A stretch of DNA of 64,000 nucleotides from Bacillota bacterium (GTDB lineage: Bacteria; Bacillota; Clostridia; Lachnospirales; Lachnospiraceae), in the NCBI GenBank assembly GCA_023423335.1, contig JAFAFU010000014.1, forward strand, positions 62,001-126,000, given 5' to 3'. Below, one piece after another: positions 15,122-23,621 of the stretch. The translations under genes were made by a program, and so were the position numbers. The notes under the pieces are model-generated. The model was not told where the DNA came from and did no database searches. It was given only the letters and a program-made list of their open reading frames with translations. The number at the start of each line of letters is the position of its first letter. Positions within the stretch are counted from its first letter, which is position 1.

Positions 15122-16543
15122 TTAATATGCATTTTTGTTAATAAAGCCTTTGAATATGGTCAGGAACATAATCTTAAAATCCAAACCAAGAGTCCAGTTC
15201 TCGATATAGTACAGATCATGGTCAATCCTTTTCCGGATGGAGGTATCCCCACGGTAGCCGTTAATCTGTGCCCAGCCGGTAAGACCGGGAGAGACCTGGT
15301 GCTTAATCATGTATCTTGGAACTTCTTCCTTGAATTTCTCGACGAAATATGGACGTTCCGGGCGGGGACCAACCAGGCTCATATCACCCTTTAATACATT
15401 AAAAAATTGAGGGAACTCGTCAATGCTTGTCCTGCGGATGAACTTTCCGATTCCGGTTACCCTGGGGTCGCCGCTGGTGGTCCAGGCCTTCTTCTCTTCT
15501 CCCTCCTTCTGAAGCCTCATGGAGCGGAACTTGTACATCTTGAAGGTCTTATTATGCCGCCCGATGCGCTCCTGGGTAAAGATCACCGGACCTTCGGAGG
15601 ATAATTTGATCAATAGGGCAACAATCAGCATCGGAATTGCGAAGATGGTCAGGGCAAATATGGCTCCAAAAACATCGACGAGCCTTTTGGCCATACGATT
15701 CATGGTGTTGCTTAAGGGCACATTTCTGATATTGATAACCGGTAATCCGTACAGATCCTCAGTATAAGGTCTTGTCGGAATGAAGTTATAATAGTCGGGT
15801 ACGAATTTCGTATGAACGCCGGACTTCTCGCAGGTGGCTACCACCTGTTCCAGCTGCTCATATTCCTTAATACTCAGGGTGATCGCAATCTCGTCCAGAG
15901 ACATCCGGGAAAGGAAGTTCTCCAGATGCTTCAGGGGTCCGATGACAGGAACCTTCTTATACATGGTTCCGACCTCCAGATTATCATCCAGAATACCATG
16001 AATATAGTATCCCCATTGAGGGTTAGCAAATATACGGTCAATATAACTTTCTGCCGCACGGCTGTAACCGACCAGGATAACATGCTTCAGGTTATAGCCC
16101 TTTCTTCTGGCTGTCTTTAATATATAGGCAAGCAGCATTCTGGCACAGGTATCGATCAGAACATTTACGAACGAGAACAGAATGCCGAACATACGGGATA
16201 TATCCATCTCTTTTATCATGAATAATATCGCCCAATAAAATACGACACCGACAATATTTGAGAAAGATATATTGAAAAATTCCGCCCATTTCTTCTTATT
16301 TCTCTTCGGCGTATAGAGCTTGGACAAAGAATAAATGATGAGATATAACGGTACGATTATAATTAAAAAACGGGCATATACGGGCAGGGGATAGAAGGTC
16401 CCTACCTCAGCCGTAAAAAAACGGAGGTGAGTCAGGGGACTGAAGAACCTTAAATAATATGCAATTAAATAGGCAATGATGATGATGCAGGCATCCATCA
16501 GGACATGAACTCTATTCAACATTTTCTGATTGTCTTTAATCAT
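15122..16543 (-). CDS. Polyprenyl-phosphate sugar-1-phosphate transferase (WbaP/CpsE type)
   Basis: This enzyme loads a sugar-1-phosphate onto undecaprenyl phosphate and so starts glycan synthesis. The 473-residue product has an N-terminal block of four membrane helices, a nucleotide-binding-like middle domain (VILVGYSRAAESYI), a fifth helix near 290, and the C-terminal bacterial sugar transferase domain with KMYKFRSMR, RRTSIDEFPQ and GDMSLVGPRPE. ATG 16543 is preferred over the in-frame GTG four codons upstream because AAAGGTGG overlaps that GTG and is well spaced for the ATG. It could provide the lipid-linked start for the polymer made next door. Confidence 0.92.
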   Translation of the reverse strand: MIKDNQKMLNRVHVLMDACIIIIAYLIAYYLRFFSPLTHLRFFTAEVGTFYPLPVYARFLIIIVPLYLIIYSLSKLYTPKRNKKKWAEFFNISFSNIVGVVFYWAILFMIKEMDISRMFGILFSFVNVLIDTCARMLLAYILKTARRKGYNLKHVILVGYSRAAESYIDRIFANPQWGYYIHGILDDNLEVGTMYKKVPVIGPLKHLENFLSRMSLDEIAITLSIKEYEQLEQVVATCEKSGVHTKFVPDYYNFIPTRPYTEDLYGLPVINIRNVPLSNTMNRMAKRLVDVFGAIFALTIFAIPMLIVALLIKLSSEGPVIFTQERIGRHNKTFKMYKFRSMRLQKEGEEKKAWTTSGDPRVTGIGKFIRRTSIDEFPQFFNVLKGDMSLVGPRPERPYFVEKFKEEVPRYMIKHQVSPGLTGWAQINGYRGDTSIRKRIDHDLYYIENWTLGLDFKIMFLTIFKGFINKNAY

Positions 16544-16586
16544 TGCAAATGCCACCTTTCATTTCCTGAATTTTGTCAGCTTCTAT

Positions 16587-16615
16587 ACTATAATACATGA
16601 TTGTAGTATTTTCAA
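16587..16615 (-). promoter_or_regulatory. Predicted sigma-A promoter for the sugar transferase operon
   Basis: Read on the minus strand: TTGAAA (16610-16615), a 17-base spacer, TATAGT (16587-16592). It lies 44 bases upstream of the sugar transferase start. Confidence 0.55.
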
Positions 16616-16883
16616 CAATAAATATTTTCTTAAGATTATCTTGCGGAGTACCGATCAATTTCAGAAATCAGGTGATTTTCTGCCGGTCCCGATGTAAGTA
16701 TTCTGCACACTTTTTTAAATATTTTTTCACAATCTATACACAAAATACTGATACACTCTAGATATAAACCAAATACAACTATTCGGGTTTTGCTACGCAA
16801 AACACCTCGCGGTACCGGCAACTGAATAGTTACAGCCAAACAGACATAAAAACAGCATATGTGATTTTGAAAGGAGAATTCTT
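16616..16883. other. Divergent intergenic region with an htrA leader hairpin
   Basis: A long-range stem joins AACTATTC (16777-16784) to GAATAGTT (16824-16831) and encloses a perfect GTTTTGC/GCAAAAC hairpin (16787-16803). It lies 50-100 bases upstream of htrA. I could not assign a convincing promoter for htrA. Nothing else is recognised here. Confidence 0.45.
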
Positions 16884-18335
16884 ATGGACGAAAATGGACG
16901 TAATAATATGAATCAGCCGGATTCAAACTATTATAATATAGAGCCGCCGCAGGAAACAAAAGTTCCGGAATACAGTTTCTGGGCGGAACAGATGTCCGGC
17001 AGGAATATACATCAGGATAATGCCCCAAGAATTAGCCCGCCCGGTTTTAACTCCTGGGATTACGGGTATCCGTCCGTTAATACCGAGGGAGGAAATGAGC
17101 AGATCCCTGGGAAAAAGAAGAAGGGCGGAGCCGTGAAATTTATTCTGAGAGCGGCTTGCTTTGGTGTACTTGCGGGGGCCGGTTTTCTGGGAGCTCTTGC
17201 TCTATACCATAAAATTAACCCGGAACCGGAAGAAAGCACGACATTCATATTAGGCAGCGGAAATCAGGATGAGGAGAAGACTCCGAATATTAAGCTGACC
17301 GTAGGAAGCACCGAGCCGGGCAATGTGGTGGTGACCCCCAGTGACGCAATCAGCAGCATGGTAGATGAGACAATGCCCTCCATCGTTTCGATTACCAGCA
17401 TCTCCACCCAGACGGATATGTGGTTTGGTCAGGCATACAACCAGGAGGGGAGCGGTTCCGGCATCATTGTAGGCAAGAACGAGAAGGAGCTGCTCATTGC
17501 AACCAACAATCACGTAGTTGCGGGAACGGATAAGATTACAGTAACCTTTATTGACGGCAAGGAGGTAGAAGCAGTAATTAAAGGAACGGATTCTGCTGCA
17601 GACCTGGCAGTGGTTACGGTAGATATCTCCGCTATGGAAAGCAATACGATTGATGCAATCAAGATCGCCAAGCTCGGTAATTCGGATGAAGTCAGGGTGG
17701 GAGAGATGTCGATTGCCATCGGCAACGCACTTGGTTACGGGCAGTCGGTAACGGTAGGCTATGTCAGTGCCAAGGACAGAAAGGTTGAAGTATCGGATAA
17801 TTACTCCTACAAGACGATGGTTCTTCTGCAGACGGACGCTGCAATCAATCCAGGCAACAGCGGCGGAGCATTGCTGAACGTCGAGGGAGAGGTAATCGGA
17901 ATTAATACCGTTAAATATACCTCCAATGAAGTTGAGGGCATGGGGTATGCCATTCCAATCTCCAGGGCCAATCCGATCATCAATGATCTGATGACCCGGG
18001 AAATTCTTGATACGAACGAACAGGGCTTCCTTGGCGTAACTCCGACCGATGTTACAGAAGAAATCTCCAAGATGTACAATATTCCGGTGGGTGTATTCCT
18101 GTCGGAGGTTGTGAAAGACAGTGCGGCAGAGAAGGCCGGGCTTCTTCAGGGAGATATTATAACAAAAATTAATAAAATAGAGATTACCTCCAGCACCCAG
18201 CTGCGGGAACTGGTCTCCAGCATTAAAGCAGGAACGGATATCCAGGTTACCTATATGCGCGGTGAGGATGGCAGTTATAAGGAACATACCGCTACCGTTA
18301 CCCTGGGATCCAGATCGGAAATACCGGAGCAGTAA
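16884..18335 (+). CDS. HtrA/DegP-type membrane-anchored serine protease
   Basis: This is an envelope quality-control protease. The 483-residue protein has a disordered ~80-residue N-terminus, one membrane helix (about 84-108), a trypsin-like domain and a single C-terminal PDZ domain (about 375-470). The catalytic triad is visible: His in TNNHVV (near 209), Asp in SAADLAVV (near 240) and Ser in NPGNSGGA (near 326). ATG 16884 follows GGAGAA. It is followed by clpX, giving a protein-quality pair, although clpX has its own promoter. Confidence 0.94.
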   Translation: MDENGRNNMNQPDSNYYNIEPPQETKVPEYSFWAEQMSGRNIHQDNAPRISPPGFNSWDYGYPSVNTEGGNEQIPGKKKKGGAVKFILRAACFGVLAGAGFLGALALYHKINPEPEESTTFILGSGNQDEEKTPNIKLTVGSTEPGNVVVTPSDAISSMVDETMPSIVSITSISTQTDMWFGQAYNQEGSGSGIIVGKNEKELLIATNNHVVAGTDKITVTFIDGKEVEAVIKGTDSAADLAVVTVDISAMESNTIDAIKIAKLGNSDEVRVGEMSIAIGNALGYGQSVTVGYVSAKDRKVEVSDNYSYKTMVLLQTDAAINPGNSGGALLNVEGEVIGINTVKYTSNEVEGMGYAIPISRANPIINDLMTREILDTNEQGFLGVTPTDVTEEISKMYNIPVGVFLSEVVKDSAAEKAGLLQGDIITKINKIEITSSTQLRELVSSIKAGTDIQVTYMRGEDGSYKEHTATVTLGSRSEIPEQ

Positions 18336-18432
18336 AAGATAAATATTTTCCCGTATATAACAACAAAGAAGAGTCTTGAAATTCCCTGGCAGGGGGAAGC
18401 TCAGGGCTCCTTTTGTATCCTGAGATATACTA

Positions 18433-18461
18433 TTGTAGGAATGGAACAGATACGATATAAT
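18433..18461 (+). promoter_or_regulatory. Predicted sigma-A promoter for clpX
   Basis: TTGTAG (18433-18438), a 17-base spacer, perfect TATAAT (18456-18461), 34 bases before the clpX start. Confidence 0.7.
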
Positions 18462-18495
18462 AGGTTTAGACAGTAAAGGAGGCAGGATTAATAAT

Positions 18496-19902
18496 ATGAA
18501 TAAGGATGATCACGATCAGTTTGATAAAGATAAAAACCATGATGATTATGATGAGGTGTGCTATCTTTGCAGAAGACCGGAGAGTGTTGCAGGGAAAATG
18601 GTACATATTCCGAATAATATCAGCATCTGCTCTGACTGCATGCAAAAGACCTTTGATACGATTAATAAAGGGGATAACCCGTATTTGGGCATGATAGGGA
18701 TAACGCCGGATATGCTCCGGATGACCAGCCTTAAAAATGAGATGCCGGAGCCGCAGAAGCTGAAAAAGAAGAGGGCAGCGGAGAACAAAAATCCGGAGGA
18801 AGAGGTTTTTGACCGTAAGAAGGTACCGGCTCCCCACATCATTAAAGACAAATTAGACGATTTTATCATTGGCCAGGAACGGGCAAAGAAAGTGATTTCC
18901 GTTGCGGTCTATAATCACTATAAAAGGATTGGTTCAATGGCGGACCGGGAGGTCGAGATTGAGAAGTCCAATATGCTGATGATTGGACCGACCGGCAGCG
19001 GTAAAACCTATCTGGTAAAGACTCTGGCGAAGCTGCTTAATGTACCCCTGGCTATCACGGATGCCACCTCTCTGACAGAAGCAGGCTATATTGGTGATGA
19101 TGTGGAAAGTGTCATATCAAAGCTGCTGCAGGCTGCCGGCAATGATGTGGAGAAGGCGGAACGCGGAATTGTATTTATTGATGAGATCGATAAGATAGCC
19201 AAGAAGCGTAATACGAACAGCAGGGATGTCAGCGGGGAATCGGTGCAGCAGGGATTGCTTAAACTGCTGGAGGGCAGTGATGTGGAGGTTCCGGTGGGTG
19301 CATCCTCAAAAAATGCCATGGTACCTTTAACTACCGTAAATACGGAGAATATTTTATTTATCTGCGGCGGGGCATTTCCGGACCTGGATAAAATCATTAA
19401 GTCAAGACTGAATAAGCAGTCTGCCATCGGCTTCAAGGCTGATCTGAAGGATAAGTACGATGACGACATGAATATCATGGATAAAGCCACGGTGGAGGAT
19501 CTCAGGGAATATGGCATGATTCCGGAGTTTCTGGGCAGGCTTCCTGTCCTGTTCGCATTGCAGGGCCTCACAAAGGAGATGCTGGTAAAGGTGCTGAAGG
19601 AGCCGAAAAATGCAATCCTGAAGCAATACCAGAGCCTGCTGGCGATGGATGAGGTGGAGCTTACGTTTGCTCCGGAGGCACTGGAGGCCATCGCGGAGAG
19701 GGCCATGGAGAAGAAGACCGGTGCAAGAGCCCTCAGAGCAATTCTTGAGGATATTATGATTGACATAATGTATGAGATTCCGAAGGATGATAATATCGGA
19801 CGGGTAATCATAACACGGGATTATATCGAAGGGAAAGGAGTTCCCATTATCGAGATGAGGAGCGCAGAAAAGCATAAGCTGCTGGCGTCCAATAACGGAT
19901 AG
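18496..19902 (+). CDS. clpX: ClpX-type AAA+ unfoldase
   Basis: The 468-residue protein has the ClpX order: an acidic ~20-residue leader, a zinc-binding domain with C22, C25, C45 and C48, Walker A GPTGSGKT (about 165-172), pore loop GYIGDDVE, Walker B VFIDEID (about 226), and the IGF-type ClpP-docking loop (SAIGFKAD). It would unfold substrates and feed them to ClpP. It is about 40 residues longer than classical ClpX and has no clpP or tig beside it, so it could be a second, specialised copy. This cannot be decided from one window. Confidence 0.88.
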   Translation: MNKDDHDQFDKDKNHDDYDEVCYLCRRPESVAGKMVHIPNNISICSDCMQKTFDTINKGDNPYLGMIGITPDMLRMTSLKNEMPEPQKLKKKRAAENKNPEEEVFDRKKVPAPHIIKDKLDDFIIGQERAKKVISVAVYNHYKRIGSMADREVEIEKSNMLMIGPTGSGKTYLVKTLAKLLNVPLAITDATSLTEAGYIGDDVESVISKLLQAAGNDVEKAERGIVFIDEIDKIAKKRNTNSRDVSGESVQQGLLKLLEGSDVEVPVGASSKNAMVPLTTVNTENILFICGGAFPDLDKIIKSRLNKQSAIGFKADLKDKYDDDMNIMDKATVEDLREYGMIPEFLGRLPVLFALQGLTKEMLVKVLKEPKNAILKQYQSLLAMDEVELTFAPEALEAIAERAMEKKTGARALRAILEDIMIDIMYEIPKDDNIGRVIITRDYIEGKGVPIIEMRSAEKHKLLASNNG

Positions 19903-20108
19903 GTACGTAAGTACGCTTGGCACAAACGAAGACAAGGGATAGGTACATTGTGTTAGTGCAAAAGAATTATGAAAGAGCCAAAATTCTTAGGAAGAACTGC
20001 GAATATTCGCAATGTGAATTTGAAAAGCATTAATTCACATTTGAGGTGCTCATTCTTTGTTCTTCCGGGTATTTGAGATGCCGCATAGCGGCAGCATGGA
20101 GGAAACGT
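19903..20108 (+). repeat. Palindrome-rich leader cassette between clpX and 20109
   Basis: In order it contains: a copy of the ACGCTTGGCACAAAC module (19912-19926); AAGAATT/AATTCTT (19962-19988); the perfect palindrome GCGAATATTCGC (19999-20010); AATGTGAATT/AATTCACATT (20011-20041); and TGCCGC-ATA-GCGGCA directly followed by GCATGGAGG (20079-20102). The modules recur upstream of other genes in the window. Confidence 0.7.
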
Positions 20109-20777
20109 ATGGGAGATAAATTCATACCGGAAATTGACGGGATTTTAAGAAAGCACATGATAAGAGTACCGAAGGAGATTGATCAGGTCAGCGGGATTCG
20201 TATATTCGGAAAGTTAATAAAATCCCTGGCCTTTACCACCGATGTGGCGGTCATTCGCAACTGCAATGCGAATGCGGTGATAGCGGTTTACCCCTTCACG
20301 CCGCAGCCCATAATATCGCATTCCATTATCAACTGCTCCGACGTACCGGTGTTTTGCGGTGTCGGCGGAGGCACTACCACCGGAAGAAGAGTGGTAAAGC
20401 TTGCAGAGCACGCGGAATTCCAGGGAGCCGTCGGGGTGGTATTAAACGCACCGACACCGAATGAGACAATTGAATTCCTGAAGGAGAAAATAGATATCCC
20501 GATCGTAATTACCGTGGTATCGGAAAAGACGGATATCGAGGGAAGGCTGAAAAGCGGCGTGTCGATCTTAAATGTATCGGGAGCTGCCAATACGCCGAAG
20601 CTCGTCAGAAAAATCCGGGAGCAGTTCCCTGAGGTTCCGATCATAGCTACGGGAGGACCCACGCCGGATACTATTTTGGAAACGATTGAAGCCGGTGCCA
20701 ATGCGATTACCTTTACGCCGCCGACCAGCGCGGACATATTTAAAAATTTAATGAATAAATACCGGATAGAGCATTAA
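20109..20777 (+). CDS. TIM-barrel-like protein, unassigned
   Basis: The 222-residue product looks like a small (beta/alpha)8 protein. It has repeated strand-helix units and a C-terminal phosphate-binding-type loop, ATGGPTPDTILETIEAGANA, as in ThiE/HisA/KDPG-aldolase-like folds. A conserved-looking GVGGGTTTGRR loop sits near residue 95. No catalytic signature lets me name the reaction. ATG 20109 is used because it follows GGAGGAAAC; the longer frame from 20046 runs through the hairpin cassette and is rejected. A zinc-ribbon gene follows after 11 bases. Confidence 0.75.
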   Translation: MGDKFIPEIDGILRKHMIRVPKEIDQVSGIRIFGKLIKSLAFTTDVAVIRNCNANAVIAVYPFTPQPIISHSIINCSDVPVFCGVGGGTTTGRRVVKLAEHAEFQGAVGVVLNAPTPNETIEFLKEKIDIPIVITVVSEKTDIEGRLKSGVSILNVSGAANTPKLVRKIREQFPEVPIIATGGPTPDTILETIEAGANAITFTPPTSADIFKNLMNKYRIEH

Positions 20778-20788
20778 GAGGTGAGGAT

Positions 20789-21013
20789 GTGTCAATTTTG
20801 AAAATTTTTAAGAAAAAGAGGGTTTTGGAGGAGCTCCCTTTGGAAGCGCAGGCGGAGCCATATCCTGCTGTATCGGAGACAGAACCCAGTGGGGAAGAAG
20901 AGTATGAGATCGTAGAGCGGGAAATCCTTCCGGCTAAGATTATTTGCCCCGATTGCGGGGGAATTACTCTGGAGGGTCTCGATTTCTGCGATAAATGCGG
21001 CGGCGAATTGTAG
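20789..21013 (+). CDS. Small zinc-ribbon protein
   Basis: The 74-residue protein has a basic start (LKIFKKKRVLEE), a Glu/Pro-rich linker and a C-terminal zinc ribbon with two CxxC pairs (CPDCGG and CDKCGG). The start is GTG 20789 with GAGGTGAG upstream. It is probably co-transcribed with the TIM-barrel gene. Function unknown; a nucleic-acid or protein-binding adaptor is the usual guess for such ribbons. Confidence 0.7.
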   Translation: MSILKIFKKKRVLEELPLEAQAEPYPAVSETEPSGEEEYEIVEREILPAKIICPDCGGITLEGLDFCDKCGGEL

Positions 21014-21044
21014 TATCAATTGTTATTGACAGTTCAATATTTTA

Positions 21045-21073
21045 TTGACAAAATAAATATTCAAGGTTATGAT
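21045..21073 (+). promoter_or_regulatory. Predicted sigma-A promoter for livJ
   Basis: Perfect TTGACA (21045-21050), a 17-base spacer, TATGAT (21068-21073). A leader of about 145 bases follows. Confidence 0.8.
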
Positions 21074-21131
21074 AGATGCAGAATATAGGCGTTCGGAATG
21101 TATAACAGACATTTTCGCTGTTCATCCATAA

Positions 21132-21204
21132 GGAACGTCTTATTTATACCATTAACAGGACACCGAATTAATACGTTAAAGCGTCAGATGGTTCCGAGGT
21201 CCTG
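21132..21204 (+). promoter_or_regulatory. Possible pseudoknot in the livJ leader
   Basis: GGAAC (21132-21136) can pair with GTTCC (21191-21195), and CAGGAC (21156-21161) with GTCCTG (21199-21204). The order a-b-a'-b' is that of a pseudoknot. It ends 7 bases before the ribosome site. The stems are short, so chance is possible. Confidence 0.35.
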
Positions 21205-21223
21205 ATATTACGGGAGGGTAATT

Positions 21224-22381
21224 ATGAAAAAAAGTAAATTATTGTGTCTTACTTTAGTACTGGCTATGGCTGTTGCAGGAATGTCAGCCTGCGGTACCGC
21301 TGCCTCCAAGGGCGGCGACAAATTCTATATCGGCGGTATCGGTCCTATCTCCGGCGGAGCTGCTGTATATGGACAGAATGTTAAGAATGGTGCGGAGCTG
21401 GCAGTAAAAGAGATCAATGCTGCAGGCGGTATCAATGGCAAGCAGATCGAATTCAAATTCGAAGATGACGAGCATGACGCGGAGAAGGCGGTTAACGCAT
21501 ACAACACTTTAAAGGACTGGGGTATGCAGATCCTTATGGGAACCGTTACCTCCAATCCCTGTAAAGCAGTTGCAGCCGAGACGGTGAAGGATAATATGTT
21601 CCAGCTGACTCCTTCCGGTTCTTCCCCTGATTGTATCGTAAATGACAATGCATTCCAGGTATGCTTCAGCGACCCGAACCAGGGTATCGCTTCTGCTGCT
21701 TATATTGGTACCAAGGGCCTTGCTTCCAAGGTTGCTGTTATCTATGACAGCTCTGACGTATACTCCTCCGGTATTTATGAGAAGTTTGCATCAGAAGCTA
21801 AGAACCAGAGCTTTGAAATCGTTGTTGCGGAAGCATTCACCGCTGACAGCAAATCCGATTTCTTTGTACAGATCCAGAAGGCTAAGGATGCCGGTGCAGA
21901 GCTTGTATTCCTTCCTATTTATTATTCTGAAGCTACATTAATTCTTACTCAGGCCGCTTCTCTTGATTATAAGCCGGTATTCTTCGGCTGTGACGGCCTG
22001 GATGGTATCCTTGGTGTTGAGAACTTCGATACTACTTTAGCTGAGGGTGTTATGCTTTTAACTCCTTTCGCAGCCGACGCACAGGATGAGGACACCAAGA
22101 AATTCGTAGCAGATTATAAGGCAGCATATAATGATACACCGAACCAGTTCGCAGCAGATGCTTATGATGCTATCTATATCATCAAGGCAGCGATCGAGAA
22201 TGGCAAGGTAACTCCGGATATGAAGGTGAAAGAGATCGGCGATTCACTGAAGGCAGCCATGACACAGATCAGCGTAGACGGTCTGACCGGCGCAGGAATG
22301 ACCTGGGCGGCAACCGGTGAAGTAAACAAGGCACCTATGGCTGTTGTGATCAAGGACGGCGGCTATGTATCCGTTGAATAA
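21224..22381 (+). CDS. livJ: Branched-chain amino-acid ABC transporter, substrate-binding lipoprotein
   Basis: The 385-residue lipoprotein has a signal peptide ending in a lipobox at C23 (MSAC), then a type I periplasmic-binding fold: IGGIGPISGGAAVYG, NGAELAVKEINAAGGING and VTSNPCKAVA are the LivJ/BraC ligand-pocket segments. It captures leucine/isoleucine/valine-type substrates outside the membrane for the LivHMGF system downstream. It has its own strong promoter and is separated from livH by a hairpin, which would let the binding protein be made in excess. Confidence 0.93.
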   Translation: MKKSKLLCLTLVLAMAVAGMSACGTAASKGGDKFYIGGIGPISGGAAVYGQNVKNGAELAVKEINAAGGINGKQIEFKFEDDEHDAEKAVNAYNTLKDWGMQILMGTVTSNPCKAVAAETVKDNMFQLTPSGSSPDCIVNDNAFQVCFSDPNQGIASAAYIGTKGLASKVAVIYDSSDVYSSGIYEKFASEAKNQSFEIVVAEAFTADSKSDFFVQIQKAKDAGAELVFLPIYYSEATLILTQAASLDYKPVFFGCDGLDGILGVENFDTTLAEGVMLLTPFAADAQDEDTKKFVADYKAAYNDTPNQFAADAYDAIYIIKAAIENGKVTPDMKVKEIGDSLKAAMTQISVDGLTGAGMTWAATGEVNKAPMAVVIKDGGYVSVE

Positions 22382-22454
22382 ATACAAACCGGCATACGGC
22401 TCCGATGGAGTATCCGTATCTGAATTGGTTTGAATTAAATAATATTATAGAATA

Positions 22455-22503
22455 CAAGAAACATACAGAAGGGATGGCAGGGCGTCCCACTGTATGTTTC
22501 TTG
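22455..22503 (+). terminator. Hairpin between livJ and livH
   Basis: A perfect 14-bp stem pairs CAAGAAACATACAG (22455-22468) with its complement (22490-22503) around a 21-base loop that contains a second small stem (GGGA/TCCC). A poor T-tract suggests partial termination or an mRNA 3'-end stabiliser. Confidence 0.7.
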
Positions 22504-22739
22504 CATTCATGACTTCGGTTTTTTGAAATATTTGGGTAACAAAGCGGCCGTCAGAGCTGCGGATCAGATAACCATAGCTTTTATATGTAAATAACTGACA
22601 AGACATGATTTATAGTTGTAACAGTATCTTCTATATGGTACAATATTTTGCGTAGGCGGGAAGCGAACATTTGCCCGTGGTATGACAACAGTAATAACTC
22701 GAAAGGCGTGCATGCTGAGGCATGCGGACGGGGGTAAAT
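22504..22739 (+). promoter_or_regulatory. livH upstream region with promoter and start-site hairpin
   Basis: A candidate promoter is TTGTAA (22616-22621), 17 bases, TACAAT (22639-22644). A hairpin GCATGC-TGAG-GCATGC (22710-22725) lies immediately before the GGGGGT ribosome site, the same arrangement as the other hairpin-before-SD cassettes. Confidence 0.5.
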
Positions 22740-23621
22740 ATGAGTCTAATTTCTTATTTGATAAAAGGGATCAGCCTTGGCAGTGTATATTCAATCATTG
22801 CACTGGGATATACCATGGTTTATGGTATTGCGAAGATGCTGAACTTTGCACATGGCGATGTCATCATGATAGGTGGTTTCATTACATTTACCGTGATGAG
22901 TACAATGGGGCTCAGTCCGGTAATTGCGGTAATACTCTCGATCATAATATGCACGGTATTGGGTGTTACGATTGAGCGTGTTGCATATAAACCGCTTCGT
23001 AAGGCGTCCTCATTAGCAGTTTTGATTACGGCCATCGGTGTCAGCTATTTGCTGCAGAACATAGCACTTCTTATCTATGGAGCAGATATGAAGACCTTTA
23101 CATCCGTTATTAAGGTTCCGGTATTAAAGCTGGCCGGAGGGGATCTCCCGATTCCCGGGGAGACTCTGGTAACCATCCCGGTTTGTATTGTAATTATGAT
23201 AGCATTAACAACCTTTGTTAAAAAGTCCAAGACAGGCCGCGGCATGGTGGCGGTATCCGAGGATAAGGATGCTGCGGTTCTCATGGGTGTCAACGTGAAT
23301 AAAACCATAGCAATAACCTTTGCAATTGGTTCCGCCCTGGCAGCAGTTGCCAGTGCGCTCCTGTTCTCCTCCTATCCAAGCCTGACTTCCACCTCCGGAG
23401 CAATGCCCGGTATCAGGGCCTTTGTCGCCGCGGTATTCGGTGGGATCGGTTCCATACCGGGGGCCATGATCGGTGGAATTCTTCTGGGAATTATCGAGAT
23501 TTTAAGCCGGGCGTATATCTCCTCTCAGCTGGCGGATGCGATCGTATTTTTAATATTGATACTTGTTCTTCTTGTAAAACCGACCGGTATTCTTGGTAAG
23601 AAGATCCATGAGAAAGTGTAG
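22740..23621 (+). CDS. livH: Branched-chain amino-acid ABC permease LivH
   Basis: The 293-residue integral membrane protein has about eight helices and the LivH signature region (GYTMVYGIAKMLNFAHGD near the start, and the EAA-like GIRAFVAAVFGGIGSIPGA near 220-240). It forms the transmembrane channel with LivM. ATG 22740 is chosen with GGGGGT 5 bases upstream; the in-frame codon at 22722 lies inside the hairpin. Confidence 0.93.
   Translation: MSLISYLIKGISLGSVYSIIALGYTMVYGIAKMLNFAHGDVIMIGGFITFTVMSTMGLSPVIAVILSIIICTVLGVTIERVAYKPLRKASSLAVLITAIGVSYLLQNIALLIYGADMKTFTSVIKVPVLKLAGGDLPIPGETLVTIPVCIVIMIALTTFVKKSKTGRGMVAVSEDKDAAVLMGVNVNKTIAITFAIGSALAAVASALLFSSYPSLTSTSGAMPGIRAFVAAVFGGIGSIPGAMIGGILLGIIEILSRAYISSQLADAIVFLILILVLLVKPTGILGKKIHEKV

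Noticed and set aside
17250..18287. 345-codon antisense frame inside htrA
   Set aside because: Opposite the protease and PDZ domains, with no recognisable motif; a codon-usage shadow.
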